64,000 nucleotides of DNA from Romboutsia_C sp015668195. Lineage in GTDB: Bacteria; Bacillota; Clostridia; Peptostreptococcales; Peptostreptococcaceae. Both the position numbers and the translations under genes were made by a program. This document shows, piece after piece, positions 52,098-62,098 of the stretch (its first letter is position 1; every line of letters begins with the position of its first letter). The notes beneath the pieces are model-generated. The model worked only from the letters and a program-made list of their open reading frames with translations, was not told the DNA's origin and ran no database searches. The stretch covers positions 930,001-994,000 of the forward strand of contig NZ_JADPFC010000001.1 of assembly GCF_015668195.1 (NCBI RefSeq), written 5' to 3'.

Positions 52098-53432
52098 CTA
52101 TTTAATAGCTTCAAGTGCAGCTATATTTAACAAACTCCAAGGTTTATTAAAGTGAGGTTGGAAGAAAAAGTCTGTTACAGCTAATTCTTCTAAAGTCATT
52201 TCATTTTGTATAACTACAGATAATGTGTTCATAAATTGAGTTAAATCTATCTTAGATATAATTTGACCACCTAAAATTTTATGATTATCTTTATCAAATA
52301 CTAGTTTTAAAATAGCTTCCTCAAATGTTGGCATAAATTCAGGTCTATAATTATCTTTAACCATCACTGAGCCTACATTAAATTTAGTTGTTGTATTTGC
52401 CATTTCTTCTGTAAGTCCAGTTGAGGCTATTGATAAATCATATATCTTTATTCCTGAAGTTCCTTGTGTTCCAAGATATTTTAATTTTGGTTCAATTAAA
52501 TTTTTAGCTATTAAAGTTCCCATTCTAACGGCGTTTGTAGCAAGTGGTATATATCTAGTATCGTTAGCTGGATTATATTTAACTACACAACAATCTCCTG
52601 CTGCAAGAACATCTTTAGCACTTGTTCTCATATACTCATCTATCATTATAGCTCCATTAGGTAACATATCTATTTTGTCTTTAAGTAATTGAGTATTAGG
52701 TTTAAACCCAATACAAAGTACAACTAAATCTGACTCAAATTCGTTTTTATCTGTTATAACTTTACTCACCTTACCATCTTTACCTTCAAATTTTTCAACC
52801 TTTTGACCAAGCTCTAACCTTACACCTTTTTCTGTAAAAATTTGTTCTGCTATATCTGTAAATTCAGAATCTAAATATTTTGACATTATTCTATCTTCTG
52901 CATCTATTAATATAGTATTTTTCCCTTGGATTTTAAAGGCTTCAGCGAGTTCTACACCTATATAACCAGCACCTATTACAACTACGTTTTTTGCATCTTT
53001 ACTTTTATTTATTATAGTCTTTGCATGATCATAGTTTTTGCATAATACTATATTTTCTAACTCTCCACCTTCAAACTTAGGTACTATAGGCCATGAACCA
53101 AGTGTTAATATTAACTTATCGTAAGTATCTTCTAATATTTCATTATCTATTAAGTTTTTTACCTTTACTTTTTTATTAATAAAATCTATATCTAAAACTT
53201 CATGTTTCATATTTGTTTTAATTCCTAAATCTTCTAATCCTTTAGGAGAGTTATAAAAAAGCTTTTCAGGCTCAGTCACAACTTTTGAAATACTTAATGC
53301 TATACCACATGATAAAAATGATATGTTATCATTTTTTTCATATACTACTATTTCACTTTCGGGATATTCTTCTTTTATATTAACAACTGCAGCTGTTCCT
53401 GCATGAGTACATCCTACAACTATAACTTTCAT
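52098..53432 (-). CDS. NADH oxidase / CoA-disulfide reductase family flavoprotein
   Basis: This 444-residue protein has an N-terminal FAD motif (KVIVVGCTHAGTAA), the redox Cys in ISFLSCGIAL, an NADH motif (VVVIGAGYIGVELAEAF), the second FAD motif (VLAAGDCC) and a C-terminal dimerisation domain. Water-forming NADH oxidases and CoA-disulfide reductases share all of these. Oxygen detoxification or disulfide recycling in an anaerobe is the likely role. GGAGG overlaps ATG 53447, so ATG 53432 is the start. Confidence 0.9.
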   Translation of the reverse strand: MKVIVVGCTHAGTAAVVNIKEEYPESEIVVYEKNDNISFLSCGIALSISKVVTEPEKLFYNSPKGLEDLGIKTNMKHEVLDIDFINKKVKVKNLIDNEILEDTYDKLILTLGSWPIVPKFEGGELENIVLCKNYDHAKTIINKSKDAKNVVVIGAGYIGVELAEAFKIQGKNTILIDAEDRIMSKYLDSEFTDIAEQIFTEKGVRLELGQKVEKFEGKDGKVSKVITDKNEFESDLVVLCIGFKPNTQLLKDKIDMLPNGAIMIDEYMRTSAKDVLAAGDCCVVKYNPANDTRYIPLATNAVRMGTLIAKNLIEPKLKYLGTQGTSGIKIYDLSIASTGLTEEMANTTTKFNVGSVMVKDNYRPEFMPTFEEAILKLVFDKDNHKILGGQIISKIDLTQFMNTLSVVIQNEMTLEELAVTDFFFQPHFNKPWSLLNIAALEAIK

Positions 53433-53660
53433 CTTTTTTACCTCCATATTGATATTTTATTAACATACTTTATATATACCCAAAGCTTTATATAAAAAAC
53501 ATAATTATTAATATTAGTATTATCTTATGTAGATATAGTTATCTATATTATTCTAGATATAATTATTTAAATAACTACTAATTATATAAATTAATTATTC
53601 TATAATCAACATTTTTATGTGACTTTTTTATTTTAATTTACATTACTATTTTATACAAAT

Positions 53661-53690
53661 AAAAAGCTTAGATATTTAATCTAAGCTTTA
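53661..53690 (-). terminator. Terminator of the ispH cluster
   Basis: A 10-11 bp stem (AAAGCTTAGA/TCTAAGCTTT) followed on the minus strand by a T run. Confidence 0.85.
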
Positions 53691-53707
53691 AGTAGTAGTT
53701 TACTTCA

Positions 53708-54547
53708 TTATAATGATTTTATAAATGCAACAACATCTTCTATTATCCAATCTGGTGTTGATGCACCAGCTGTTATTCCAATATTTTCATATTTTTTTAA
53801 TGTATCTATATCTAATTCTTCTTTTGTTTCTATTGCGTATGTGTCTACATACTCTTTACATATATTAACTAGTTTTTGAGTATTTGAACTATGTTTCCCA
53901 CCTATTACAACGACACAATCTACTTCATTTGATAGCTCTCTAGCAGCCTCTTGTCTTACTTTTGTAGCTGAACAGATAGTATTATTAAATACCACATTAT
54001 CTAAAATAGATTTTAAGTAATCTGTTATTTCTTTATATAATTCCATATTTATTGTAGTTTGAGCTACTACGCAATATTTCTTATCTTTATCAAGCTCTAA
54101 ATTTTTTGCGTAATCTAGTGTTTTTATTATTATAGCATTATTTTCACACCATCCATTTATACCGATAACTTCTGGATGCTTATAATCTCCTATAACTATT
54201 ATCTGATATCCTTTATCATAGTAGGCTTTAGCTTTTCTATGAATCTTTTTTACAAAGGGGCACGTTGTATCTATTATACTTATATCTTTTTCTCTAGCTT
54301 CTATATATACATCTTCACTTACTCCATGCGATCTTATTATCATATGTTTTGAATTTGGAACAGAGTTTATATCATCAATAGTTAAAAGTCCCTTATTTTC
54401 ATATTTTTTAACTGCTTGTTTATTATGTATAAGTGGACCTAGTGCATATATGCCATCACTATTTTTTTCTAATTCATCCCAAGCCATTTTCATAGCTCTT
54501 TTCACACCAAAACAAAATCCTGCTTCTTTAGCTATTTTTACGTTCAT
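53708..54547 (-). CDS. ispH: 4-hydroxy-3-methylbut-2-enyl diphosphate reductase
   Basis: This 279-residue iron-sulfur enzyme makes IPP and DMAPP in the last step of the MEP isoprenoid pathway. The three cluster Cys are present (Cys12 in AGFCFGV, Cys in DTTCPFV, Cys in TICSAT), as are the substrate residues of IRSHGV, GGKHSSNT and TAGASTP. Some Firmicutes fuse ribosomal protein S1 to the C-terminus; this one does not. It is the last gene of the cmk cluster. Confidence 0.96.
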   Translation of the reverse strand: MNVKIAKEAGFCFGVKRAMKMAWDELEKNSDGIYALGPLIHNKQAVKKYENKGLLTIDDINSVPNSKHMIIRSHGVSEDVYIEAREKDISIIDTTCPFVKKIHRKAKAYYDKGYQIIVIGDYKHPEVIGINGWCENNAIIIKTLDYAKNLELDKDKKYCVVAQTTINMELYKEITDYLKSILDNVVFNNTICSATKVRQEAARELSNEVDCVVVIGGKHSSNTQKLVNICKEYVDTYAIETKEELDIDTLKKYENIGITAGASTPDWIIEDVVAFIKSL

Positions 54548-54571
54548 ATCATTCTCCCTATATCAAAATAA

Positions 54572-55168
54572 TTATTTTGAATGTATATAATAATTTTCTT
54601 TAATAACTTCTAATACATTTTGAGCTAATCTCTCATTCTCCTCAGTAGTAAGCTTTTTACCATAATATTCTTTAAATGATATAGGCTTATCTATATATAC
54701 TGTAACTCTATTAAAAAATTTATAATTACTTATTATAGATATAGGAACAACATCAGCCTTTCCTTTTACAGCAAATACTGTAAGCCCTCCTTTAGCCTGT
54801 CCAAATCCTGGTTCTTTAACTCTAGTTCCTTCTGGGAATATACCTAATATATATCCATCTTTTATAGATCTTAAAATACTTTTTATAGTTGACACATCAG
54901 GCTTATCTCTATTTATCGGTATAACATTTAATTTATTTAAAATAAATGCCAGTGGTTTTGATTTAAATAATTCCTTCTTAGCGATAGCTGCTATTTCTCT
55001 ATTTTGTATTGCTGATGCTATAAATATAGGATCTAAGTTTGATTTATGATTACAAGCTATTATTATATTTCCTTCATTTGGAATATTTTCTTTTCCTATA
55101 ACTTCAAATTTATAAAATGTTTTTGAAAACATTAAAAGTACTTTTGTTGCAAAATTATAAAAACTCAC
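54572..55168 (-). CDS. plsC: 1-acyl-sn-glycerol-3-phosphate acyltransferase
   Basis: This 198-residue enzyme acylates lysophosphatidic acid to phosphatidic acid. Its four family blocks are visible: NHKSNLDP (the HX4D catalytic pair), the INRDKP region, FPEGTR, and VPISI. A hydrophobic stretch near the N-terminus could dip into the membrane. It lies between cmk and ispH with gaps of 24-27 bases on either side. Confidence 0.93.
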   Translation of the reverse strand: MSFYNFATKVLLMFSKTFYKFEVIGKENIPNEGNIIIACNHKSNLDPIFIASAIQNREIAAIAKKELFKSKPLAFILNKLNVIPINRDKPDVSTIKSILRSIKDGYILGIFPEGTRVKEPGFGQAKGGLTVFAVKGKADVVPISIISNYKFFNRVTVYIDKPISFKEYYGKKLTTEENERLAQNVLEVIKENYYIHSK

Positions 55169-55195
55169 ATCTATCTCCCTTCAAAACTAAGCTTA

Positions 55196-55846
55196 TTATA
55201 AATTTATTTTAGATACTACACTTTCAACAACGTCATCTATCGTTTTTCCAGTTGTATTTATTTCTATAGCATCATCAGCCTTAACAAGCGGCGCAAATTC
55301 TCGATTAGAATCTATTTCATCTCTCTTTATTATATCTTTAATTATTTCTTCAAGAGTTGTTTCATATCCTTTTTCTTTTAGTTCCTTGAAACGTCTTTGA
55401 CCTCTTTCTTCTGGAGTTGCTACTAAATAGAATTTATAATCTGCATTAGGGAATACATATGAACCGATATCTCTTCCATCTAATATAACTGAATTTCTTT
55501 TTCCTATTTCTCTTTGAACATCTACCATCAAATATCTAACTTCTTTAATTTTAGCTACATTAGATACATTGTTACTAACTTCCATAGTTCTTATTTCTTC
55601 TTTTAATATATTTCCATCTAGATATATATTATTATCTCTAAAATCTATATCTGTGGCTTTAGCTAGTTTAATTACTTCTTCTTCGTCGTTTATATCTATA
55701 TTATTTTTTAAGCACTTGTAAGTTATTGCTCTGTACATTGCACCTGTATCTATATAGTTTATGTTTAATCTATTTGCTATTATTTTAGCTATCGTACTTT
55801 TACCTGCTCCTGCAGGACCATCTACTGCTATTACTAAATTTCTCAT
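55196..55846 (-). CDS. cmk: Cytidylate kinase
   Basis: This 216-residue nucleoside monophosphate kinase phosphorylates CMP and dCMP. The P-loop GPAGAGKST (10-18), YIDTGAMYRAITYK, DGRDIG and RFKELKEKG blocks are characteristic. It lies 40 bases after aroH and 27 before plsC; cmk-plsC-ispH is a conserved clostridial order. Confidence 0.96.
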   Translation of the reverse strand: MRNLVIAVDGPAGAGKSTIAKIIANRLNINYIDTGAMYRAITYKCLKNNIDINDEEEVIKLAKATDIDFRDNNIYLDGNILKEEIRTMEVSNNVSNVAKIKEVRYLMVDVQREIGKRNSVILDGRDIGSYVFPNADYKFYLVATPEERGQRRFKELKEKGYETTLEEIIKDIIKRDEIDSNREFAPLVKADDAIEINTTGKTIDDVVESVVSKINL

Positions 55847-55886
55847 AATTATTTCTCCTAACTTTTTATCTATTATCTAATGAAGT

Positions 55887-56264
55887 TTATTTGTATTCAT
55901 TTGTTATTAGATCTTTTCTTAAGTTTTTAGCATTATTTAAATATATATGTTTTATATCTTTTTTTGATTTATCTGTATTTACATACATCATAATTCTAAC
56001 ACACATTTTAAGACTTCCCTCTATATATTTTTCTTCAAAGTTAAGCATAGGAACGTCTGTTATATCTAATATATCCCTAACTGCCACTGATGGATATACT
56101 TTATCTAAGTCATTTGTCATTGTAAAACACATACTTACTATATCATCAATATCTAATGTATTTTCTATTATTATAGTTTGCACCAATTTTGCAGTCTCAT
56201 CAAGTATATCTGCTTTAGTATTAGAAACAACCGTTGTTGCGCCTCTTATTGCTAATGTTTTCAT
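55887..56264 (-). CDS. aroH: Chorismate mutase, AroH type
   Basis: This 125-residue protein aligns by eye with Bacillus AroH: IRGATTV at the start, FTMTNDLDKVYPSVAVRD (with active-site residues), and MCVRIMMYVN ... IKHIYLNNAKNLRKDL. It rearranges chorismate to prephenate for Phe/Tyr synthesis. GTG 56273 overlaps the ribosome site AGGTGAT, which lies at the stop of the upstream flavoprotein; ATG 56264 is chosen. Confidence 0.92.
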   Translation of the reverse strand: MKTLAIRGATTVVSNTKADILDETAKLVQTIIIENTLDIDDIVSMCFTMTNDLDKVYPSVAVRDILDITDVPMLNFEEKYIEGSLKMCVRIMMYVNTDKSKKDIKHIYLNNAKNLRKDLITNEYK

Positions 56265-56273
56265 ATTAATCAC

Positions 56274-57488
56274 CTATACACTTATTCCCGCTAAATATCC
56301 TGTTGAAAAGGCTATTTGTAAATTATAGCCTCCTGTTTCTGCATCTATATCTATTAATTCCCCCGTAAGATATAAATTTTTTATTACTTTTGATTCCATA
56401 GTTGAAGAGTTTATCTCTTTAACTGTTATTCCACCACTTGTTACTTGCGATGTTTTTATCCCTTTAGTACCATTACAAGTAAGCTTCATAGATTTTATAT
56501 AGCTTATTATTTTCTCTTCATCTGCTTTTGTTAATTCATTTGCTTTTTTATCAGTAAAATTAAGAATCTCAAGAATCTCTTTTAAAAAGTTTTGTGGAAG
56601 TAATCTTTTTAAATTATTTATTATATTTTTATTAGGATTTTCTCTTATTATTTTAGATATTTCATCTAAACTAGTATTTGGCAAGAAGTCTATGTTAAGT
56701 TCTATTGGGTTATCTTCTATATGTTTATTTATATAAGAAGACAATTTAAGTACACAAGGACCTGTTAGGCCAAAATGTGCAAATAATATATCTCCCACTT
56801 GATATATTTTTTTATTTCTTATCTTGCAAGATATTTCTACATTTTGTATAGATACACCTTGTAATTTTTTTATCCAATGCTCCTTTATAGTAAGTGGAGT
56901 AAGTGCTGGATATATTTTTTTCAATGTGTGATTATACTTAACTAATACATCATACATTGATCCATCTGAACCTGTATGAGGATAGCTTTTACCACCCGTT
57001 GATATTATAACTTTATCTCCTCTTATATTTTGGCCATCATTAAGTATTACACCATAAACTGTATCATTTTCTACTATTATATCTGTAACTTGTTTATTAT
57101 ATATAACTTTAACATTGTTATCTTTTAAGTCATTTTTTAGTATATCTATAACTTCTTCTGATTTACCTGATTTAGTATATACTTTATGATCATTAAAATC
57201 TTCTATTATATATTCTAAGCCATTACTTTTAAAATACTCTAATAAGCTATGATTAGTAAATGTATAAAAACTACTATATAAAAATTTTTTATTAGTTACT
57301 ATCTTATCAAAGAAATCTTCTATATCTCTATAATTAGTGAGATTACATCTTCCTCCGCCCGTAACTTTAAGCTTTTTTCCTAATTCTTCATTTCTTTCTA
57401 TAAGTATAACTTCATTATTATTCTTTGAAGCTGTAATAGCTGCCATCATACCTGATGGACCACCACCAACTACTATTACTTTTGACAT
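56274..57488 (-). CDS. BaiN/HI0933-family NAD(P)/FAD-dependent oxidoreductase
   Basis: This 404-residue flavoprotein has an N-terminal dinucleotide motif (VIVVGGGPSGMMAAI), the family signature KLKVTGGGRCNLTN, ISTGGKSYPHTGSDG and a C-terminal GELIDIDAETGGYNLQIAFSTG. HI0933-like proteins are common in Firmicutes; BaiN of gut clostridia reduces bile-acid intermediates, but most members have no tested substrate. Its stop overlaps the aroH ribosome site, so the two are translationally coupled. Confidence 0.9.
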   Translation of the reverse strand: MSKVIVVGGGPSGMMAAITASKNNNEVILIERNEELGKKLKVTGGGRCNLTNYRDIEDFFDKIVTNKKFLYSSFYTFTNHSLLEYFKSNGLEYIIEDFNDHKVYTKSGKSEEVIDILKNDLKDNNVKVIYNKQVTDIIVENDTVYGVILNDGQNIRGDKVIISTGGKSYPHTGSDGSMYDVLVKYNHTLKKIYPALTPLTIKEHWIKKLQGVSIQNVEISCKIRNKKIYQVGDILFAHFGLTGPCVLKLSSYINKHIEDNPIELNIDFLPNTSLDEISKIIRENPNKNIINNLKRLLPQNFLKEILEILNFTDKKANELTKADEEKIISYIKSMKLTCNGTKGIKTSQVTSGGITVKEINSSTMESKVIKNLYLTGELIDIDAETGGYNLQIAFSTGYLAGISV

Positions 57489-57497
57489 AAATATCTC

Positions 57498-58139
57498 CTA
57501 TTCTAATGCAGAGTTGTTTATCTTTTCATTATTTTTTATATGGCTAGTATCATTCATTTTTATTATTACTGGACCATAATCTCTATATTCTACTATGTTT
57601 AAAGCTGTGTTATCTTGCTTTATTCTGTATATATTTTCCATACCTGAGTTTAAAAATGCTAATAGTAATACTCTAACTGTTACAGAATGACTAACTAATA
57701 ATATATGTTTATCATTATATTTTTCATTTAATTCTTTTATAAATACTTCTAATCTATCCTTTATTAAATGAAGAGTTTCTCCACCTTCTATATTTACTAG
57801 ATGAGGTTCATTTCTCCAAGTGTTATAAGTTTCTAAATAATCTTGTTTAATTTCATCTATTAAAAGGCCTTCCCAAACACCAAATCCCATTTCTCTAAGT
57901 GCAGGTGTTTCTTTTACCTTAACACCTATTTTTTCTCCTATAAGGTTAGCAGTTTGTATTGCCCTTCCTAAATCACTACTGTATATGTAATCTATTGGAT
58001 ACTCTTTTAAAGCTTCACCAAGACAAGTTGCTTGTTCTTCGCCCTTAGCTGTTAAATCAGAGTTACCATGCCCTTGAGTTTTGCCTAATATGTTCCAATT
58101 AGTTTGTCCATGTCTTACTATATAAAATGTATTAGCCAT
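57498..58139 (-). CDS. Histidine phosphatase family protein (phosphoglycerate-mutase-like)
   Basis: This 213-residue protein carries the RHGQTNWN catalytic motif (His/Arg), the SDLGRAIQTA block, Glu in REMGFGVWEG and a second His in LVSHSV. It could be a cofactor-dependent mutase or, more likely, a broad phosphatase such as CobC/PhoE. It starts the minus-strand run that includes the flavoprotein, 9 bases upstream of its start codon, so they are co-transcribed. Confidence 0.9.
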   Translation of the reverse strand: MANTFYIVRHGQTNWNILGKTQGHGNSDLTAKGEEQATCLGEALKEYPIDYIYSSDLGRAIQTANLIGEKIGVKVKETPALREMGFGVWEGLLIDEIKQDYLETYNTWRNEPHLVNIEGGETLHLIKDRLEVFIKELNEKYNDKHILLVSHSVTVRVLLLAFLNSGMENIYRIKQDNTALNIVEYRDYGPVIIKMNDTSHIKNNEKINNSALE

Positions 58140-58241
58140 TTATTGCCTCCTATGTTGTATATAGTTATTTTTATCTTTTACTAAATTTTTATTATACCAT
58201 AAATATAATTTATTAAAAAGATATATCATTTTAACTATTCC

Positions 58242-59066
58242 CTAAATATCAATTTCAATAAGTATCTCTATCTGTGCTAGTGCTTTTATTTCACCACTAC
58301 TATTTGCTCTTGTTATTATATATATTTCATGGAAATCTCCAATAACTTTTATATTGTTTTCCTTTATATAGTTTGTTATTAAATTATAATATTTTTTTAT
58401 ATCATAAAAGGTATCATCAAAATACATTGTAAGGTAGTTTCCTTTAGGTAGAATTATTATTCTCTCATCTGTATTTAATGCATCTTCTGTTTTTATCATA
58501 GTTCTTGTGTAAGTTAATTTATCTTTATTTATTAAGTCATTGTAAGATGTGGCAAAAACTATTTGATAATTAAATGTATTATACATTTCCTCTATCTCCA
58601 CTAGACTTTTTCTAAGATTCATTTCAAATTCTTCTGTATACCTTCCAGAATAATTATATTTTATCATTTTTCTTTCTTCATTATATTTTATAAATACGTT
58701 GTTAAGTCCAATAGCAAGCGAGTCCTTTATATCATTTTCAAGGTGTTCTATACTTTCCTTTATAGTATTTAACTCATGTAGTTTTTTGTTTACAAGATCC
58801 TTTTGTTTTTCAAGTGTTTTTAGTATAGATCCTAATGAATCATAGTCATTCATTACATCTTTTATTTCATCCAATGATAGACCTATTGCTTTACATTTTT
58901 TTATAATATCAAGCTTCATAAAGCTTTTTATAGAATAATATCTATATCCTGTTTTTTCATTTATATAATCTGGATTTAACAAATTATATCTATCGTAGTG
59001 TCTTAATGTTTCTATAGATATGTTATTTAATTTAGCCATTTCTCCTATTGAAAAGTATTTTTCCAT
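58242..59066 (-). CDS. MerR-family multidrug-type regulator with GyrI-like domain
   Basis: This 274-residue protein has a winged helix (YFSIGEMAKLNNISIETLRHY), a dimerising coiled coil (about 75-115) and a C-terminal GyrI/BmrR-like ligand-binding domain (about 120-270). These activators twist 19-bp-spaced promoters when they bind drugs or cations. The promoter just upstream has a palindrome between a -35 and -10 spaced 19 bases, indicating autoregulation. The MATE efflux gene immediately upstream is a natural target. Confidence 0.9.
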   Translation of the reverse strand: MEKYFSIGEMAKLNNISIETLRHYDRYNLLNPDYINEKTGYRYYSIKSFMKLDIIKKCKAIGLSLDEIKDVMNDYDSLGSILKTLEKQKDLVNKKLHELNTIKESIEHLENDIKDSLAIGLNNVFIKYNEERKMIKYNYSGRYTEEFEMNLRKSLVEIEEMYNTFNYQIVFATSYNDLINKDKLTYTRTMIKTEDALNTDERIIILPKGNYLTMYFDDTFYDIKKYYNLITNYIKENNIKVIGDFHEIYIITRANSSGEIKALAQIEILIEIDI

Positions 59067-59094
59067 TTAATCACCTCTAAACTTATATCTTTTT

Positions 59095-59125
59095 ATAGTA
59101 TATGCTAAATGACCATATACTTAAA
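59095..59125 (-). promoter_or_regulatory. merR promoter with palindromic operator and 19-bp spacer
   Basis: Minus strand: TTTAAG (59120-59125), 19 bases, TACTAT (59095-59100). The palindrome AGTATATG-N9-CATATACT (59097-59121) fills the spacer, as in MerR operators. Confidence 0.65.
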
Positions 59126-59222
59126 GAGATAACATTCTTTTATAAAATAAATTAAAAAAAGAATAGTTTCAAGAGTAAAATTAACATTAAAGTAAATTAT
59201 ATATTTTTAATTTGCAAATAAT

Positions 59223-59269
59223 AAAAAAGCTATGAACAATAAAGATTTTACTCTATTATTCATAGCTTT
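59223..59269 (-). terminator. Terminator of the MATE gene
   Basis: An 11-bp stem (AAAGCTATGAA/TTCATAGCTTT) is followed on the minus strand by six T. Confidence 0.88.
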
Positions 59270-59277
59270 ACTTTTTA

Positions 59278-60597
59278 CTATGCAGTTTCTACAAGTTTAT
59301 TTATTGATTTAGTTGTTGAAGTTTTTATATTAGCTATTAAGTTTATTGCTATAAATGTTAATGATTCAGATACTAATGTACCTGCCCATATACCATCTGC
59401 CCCGAATACTTTAGATAGTACAAATAAAGATATCGGTAAGAATATAACAGATCTAAATAAACATATTAAAGTAGATAATTTAGGCATCTCTATAGCCTGG
59501 TAAAACACTATTGTTCCTATATTTAACCCAACCATGAAATAACTTAAAGTTCCTAGTTTAACAGCAAAATATGCTATTTCTAATATTTGTTTATCATTTG
59601 TAAAAATTCCTATTATTTGTTTTCCAAATACATAACATGCTACTACAAATACAGCTGTTGTAACTATAGATGCTATAGAATTAATTTTGTAATATTTTAA
59701 CACCTTATCTTTATCTTTTCTTCCAAAGTTATAACTAATAAGAGGTTGTGCTCCTAATGTCAATCCAAATAGTACCATATATATATTAGTTCCAATATAA
59801 TTTAATATACTATATGCCGATACTCCTATTTCTCCCATAACATTCACTAATGTCAAATTATGAACAAGTACTATAAAGGAGAAACTTATTTGAGATAAGA
59901 AAGAAGGAAATCCTATCTTTAATAAATCACTTATAACTTCTTTTTCTATTTTTACTCTCCCAAAAGTTAAACAACCTTTTTTCTGTATAAAATGAGGAAG
60001 CATTATAGCTACTGTTACTATCTGTCCAAGTCCTGTTGCTATAGCTGCACCTTTTATTCCAAGCCCAAATGGGAATATAAATACATAATCTAATATTATA
60101 TTAGTTATAGCACCTGCTATTATGGAATACATTGCTAGTTTTGGCTTTCCGTCATTTCTTACGAAACTGTTAAGTGCTAATCCTACTAGGTTAGGAATAC
60201 AAAATATTGCATAGTATTTTAAGTAGTCAACTGCTAATGTTTCAAGAGCTTTTGTTGCTCCTAACATTTTTACTATAGGCTTTGCAAATATAACACATAC
60301 TAAACTTATAAATACAGTTGCTATAAGTAAGAATTTACATACTTGTCTAAATATATTTACTGCTTTTTCAATATTTTTAGCCCCTATATTTTTAGAGATT
60401 AAAGCTCCTCCACCTACAGCCATCATATTAGCTATACCAACTAACATCACGGTAAATGGAAGTACTATATTGACTGCTGCTAACGCGTTATCTCCTACAC
60501 CTTGCCCAACAAAAATTCCATCTATTATAGTATATAATGCCGATACAAGCATAGCAAAGGCAGAAGGAATTGCATACTTTAAAAACTCACTTATCAT
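59278..60597 (-). CDS. MATE-family multidrug/cation efflux transporter
   Basis: This 439-residue protein has about twelve hydrophobic helices and MATE hallmarks: PSAFAMLVSALYTIIDGIFV, GQGVGDNALAAVNIVLP, two-fold internal similarity and LGAQPLISYNFG in the second half. Efflux is driven by Na+ or H+. AAAGGAG and ATG 60597 decide the start; the longer GTG start at 60615 overlaps the site. A MerR-type promoter with 19-bp spacer precedes it. Confidence 0.92.
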   Translation of the reverse strand: MISEFLKYAIPSAFAMLVSALYTIIDGIFVGQGVGDNALAAVNIVLPFTVMLVGIANMMAVGGGALISKNIGAKNIEKAVNIFRQVCKFLLIATVFISLVCVIFAKPIVKMLGATKALETLAVDYLKYYAIFCIPNLVGLALNSFVRNDGKPKLAMYSIIAGAITNIILDYVFIFPFGLGIKGAAIATGLGQIVTVAIMLPHFIQKKGCLTFGRVKIEKEVISDLLKIGFPSFLSQISFSFIVLVHNLTLVNVMGEIGVSAYSILNYIGTNIYMVLFGLTLGAQPLISYNFGRKDKDKVLKYYKINSIASIVTTAVFVVACYVFGKQIIGIFTNDKQILEIAYFAVKLGTLSYFMVGLNIGTIVFYQAIEMPKLSTLICLFRSVIFLPISLFVLSKVFGADGIWAGTLVSESLTFIAINLIANIKTSTTKSINKLVETA

Positions 60598-60928
60598 AAT
60601 ATCACTCCTTTTCACTTTCTTCCTTTTAAGATTATAAACTCTTGTGTAACAAAAGGGTCAATATATTTTTTATCAAATTTATTAAAAAGTATATACTATT
60701 TAATAAAAATCGGTAAATAGTTTACAATATTAATTTGATTTATATATTAATATTTAGTTTATAAATAGAGAGTTATTCTGTATAATTATGAATATATGAT
60801 TATTACTATAAATTTTGGGAATAAATTATTGTAGCTATTTACCATTTACTAATTAATATTGCATTAGATTATATAATTGTAATTTGCAAACAATTATATT
60901 AAGAATTATATTAAGAAAGGAGTATTTT
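60598..60928 (+). other. Divergent intergenic region between MATE and CDF genes
   Basis: The MATE promoter occupies the left part. To the right, a short direct repeat (ATTATATTAAGA twice, near 60893-60917) precedes the CDF ribosome site. No further structure noticed. Confidence 0.55.
60631..60661 (-). promoter_or_regulatory. MATE promoter with 19-bp spacer and dyad
   Basis: Minus strand: TTGACC (60656-60661), 19 bases, TATAAT (60631-60636). The spacer contains an imperfect dyad (CTTTTGT-TAC-ACAAGAG). Normal promoters have 17 bases; 19 is the MerR-activated geometry. Confidence 0.65.
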
Positions 60929-62098
60929 ATGATTTCTAATTTTTTAGTTAAATCTTTTATTAAAAATAGTGAGGATATTAATAATGAAAGTGTTAGGAAT
61001 AGATATGGTTACTTAGCAGGAATTGTTGGCATAGTTTTAAATTTACTACTTTTTATAATTAAATTTTCAGTAGGATTTATAACATCTAGTATAGCAATAA
61101 CGGCTGATGCTTTTAACAATTTCTCTGATATGGCATCTTCTATTATAACTATCGTAGGATTTAAATTAGCTAGTATGCCTCCAGATAAAGAACACCCTTT
61201 TGGACATGGACGAATAGAGTATATATCAGCTTTAATAGTTGCATTTATGGTTATGTTTGTTGGTGTAAGCTTTACTAAAACTTCTATACAAAGAATACTA
61301 AATCCAGAAGTTGTAGTATTTGAATTTGTACCATTTATATTATTACTTATATCTATTTTAATAAAGTTATGGCTAAGTATATTTAATAAGTATATTGGGA
61401 AAAAGATTGATTCATCTGCACTTAAGGCATCTGCTGCAGATGCACTTGGAGATGTATTTACTTCAAGTTGTGTTGTATTATCTTATCTAGCATCAAAGTA
61501 TATATCTTTTCCAATCGATGGTTATATAGGAGTTTTAGTTTCTTTAGCTATAATCTATGCAGGATTTACATTAGTCAAAGAAACTATAAGTCCTTTACTT
61601 GGAGAAGCACCAGATCCACATTTAGTTAAAGCTATAAATGAAAAATTATTATCTTACGACTACATATCAGGAGTACATGACTTAATAGTTCATAACTATG
61701 GTGTTGGAAGACGTATAGCATCTGTACATGTTGAGATTCCTGCTACTATAGATATTATGACCATACATAATATTATAGATAATGCCGAATATGATATATC
61801 TAAGGAACTTAATATCCATTTAGTTATTCATATGGATCCTATATGTATGAAAGATAGTGAAATAGTTAAAACAAGAAATGAACTTAATGAGATATTAAAA
61901 AAACATAAAGATATTAAATCTATGCATGATTTTAGAATTATTGGTAATGATGATGTAAAAACTTTAGTATTTGATGTAGTAACTTCCCATGATAAAGATA
62001 CATCTGATGACGAAATAATAAAGTATATAAAAGGTGAAGTAAAAAAAATACATCCTCACTATAAATGTAAAATAGTAATAGATAAAGACTATAATTAA
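60929..62098 (+). CDS. Cation diffusion facilitator family transporter
   Basis: This 389-residue protein has about five to six membrane helices in the first 215 residues, the metal-binding AITADAFNNFSD and HPFGHGRIEYI motifs, and a second D-rich site (AADALGDVF). The C-terminal cytoplasmic part is longer than usual (about 175 residues), seemingly two ferredoxin-like units. CDF proteins expel Zn2+, Mn2+, Fe2+ or similar ions. AAAGGAG selects ATG 60929; an upstream start at 60884 lacks a site. Confidence 0.92.
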   Translation: MISNFLVKSFIKNSEDINNESVRNRYGYLAGIVGIVLNLLLFIIKFSVGFITSSIAITADAFNNFSDMASSIITIVGFKLASMPPDKEHPFGHGRIEYISALIVAFMVMFVGVSFTKTSIQRILNPEVVVFEFVPFILLLISILIKLWLSIFNKYIGKKIDSSALKASAADALGDVFTSSCVVLSYLASKYISFPIDGYIGVLVSLAIIYAGFTLVKETISPLLGEAPDPHLVKAINEKLLSYDYISGVHDLIVHNYGVGRRIASVHVEIPATIDIMTIHNIIDNAEYDISKELNIHLVIHMDPICMKDSEIVKTRNELNEILKKHKDIKSMHDFRIIGNDDVKTLVFDVVTSHDKDTSDDEIIKYIKGEVKKIHPHYKCKIVIDKDYN

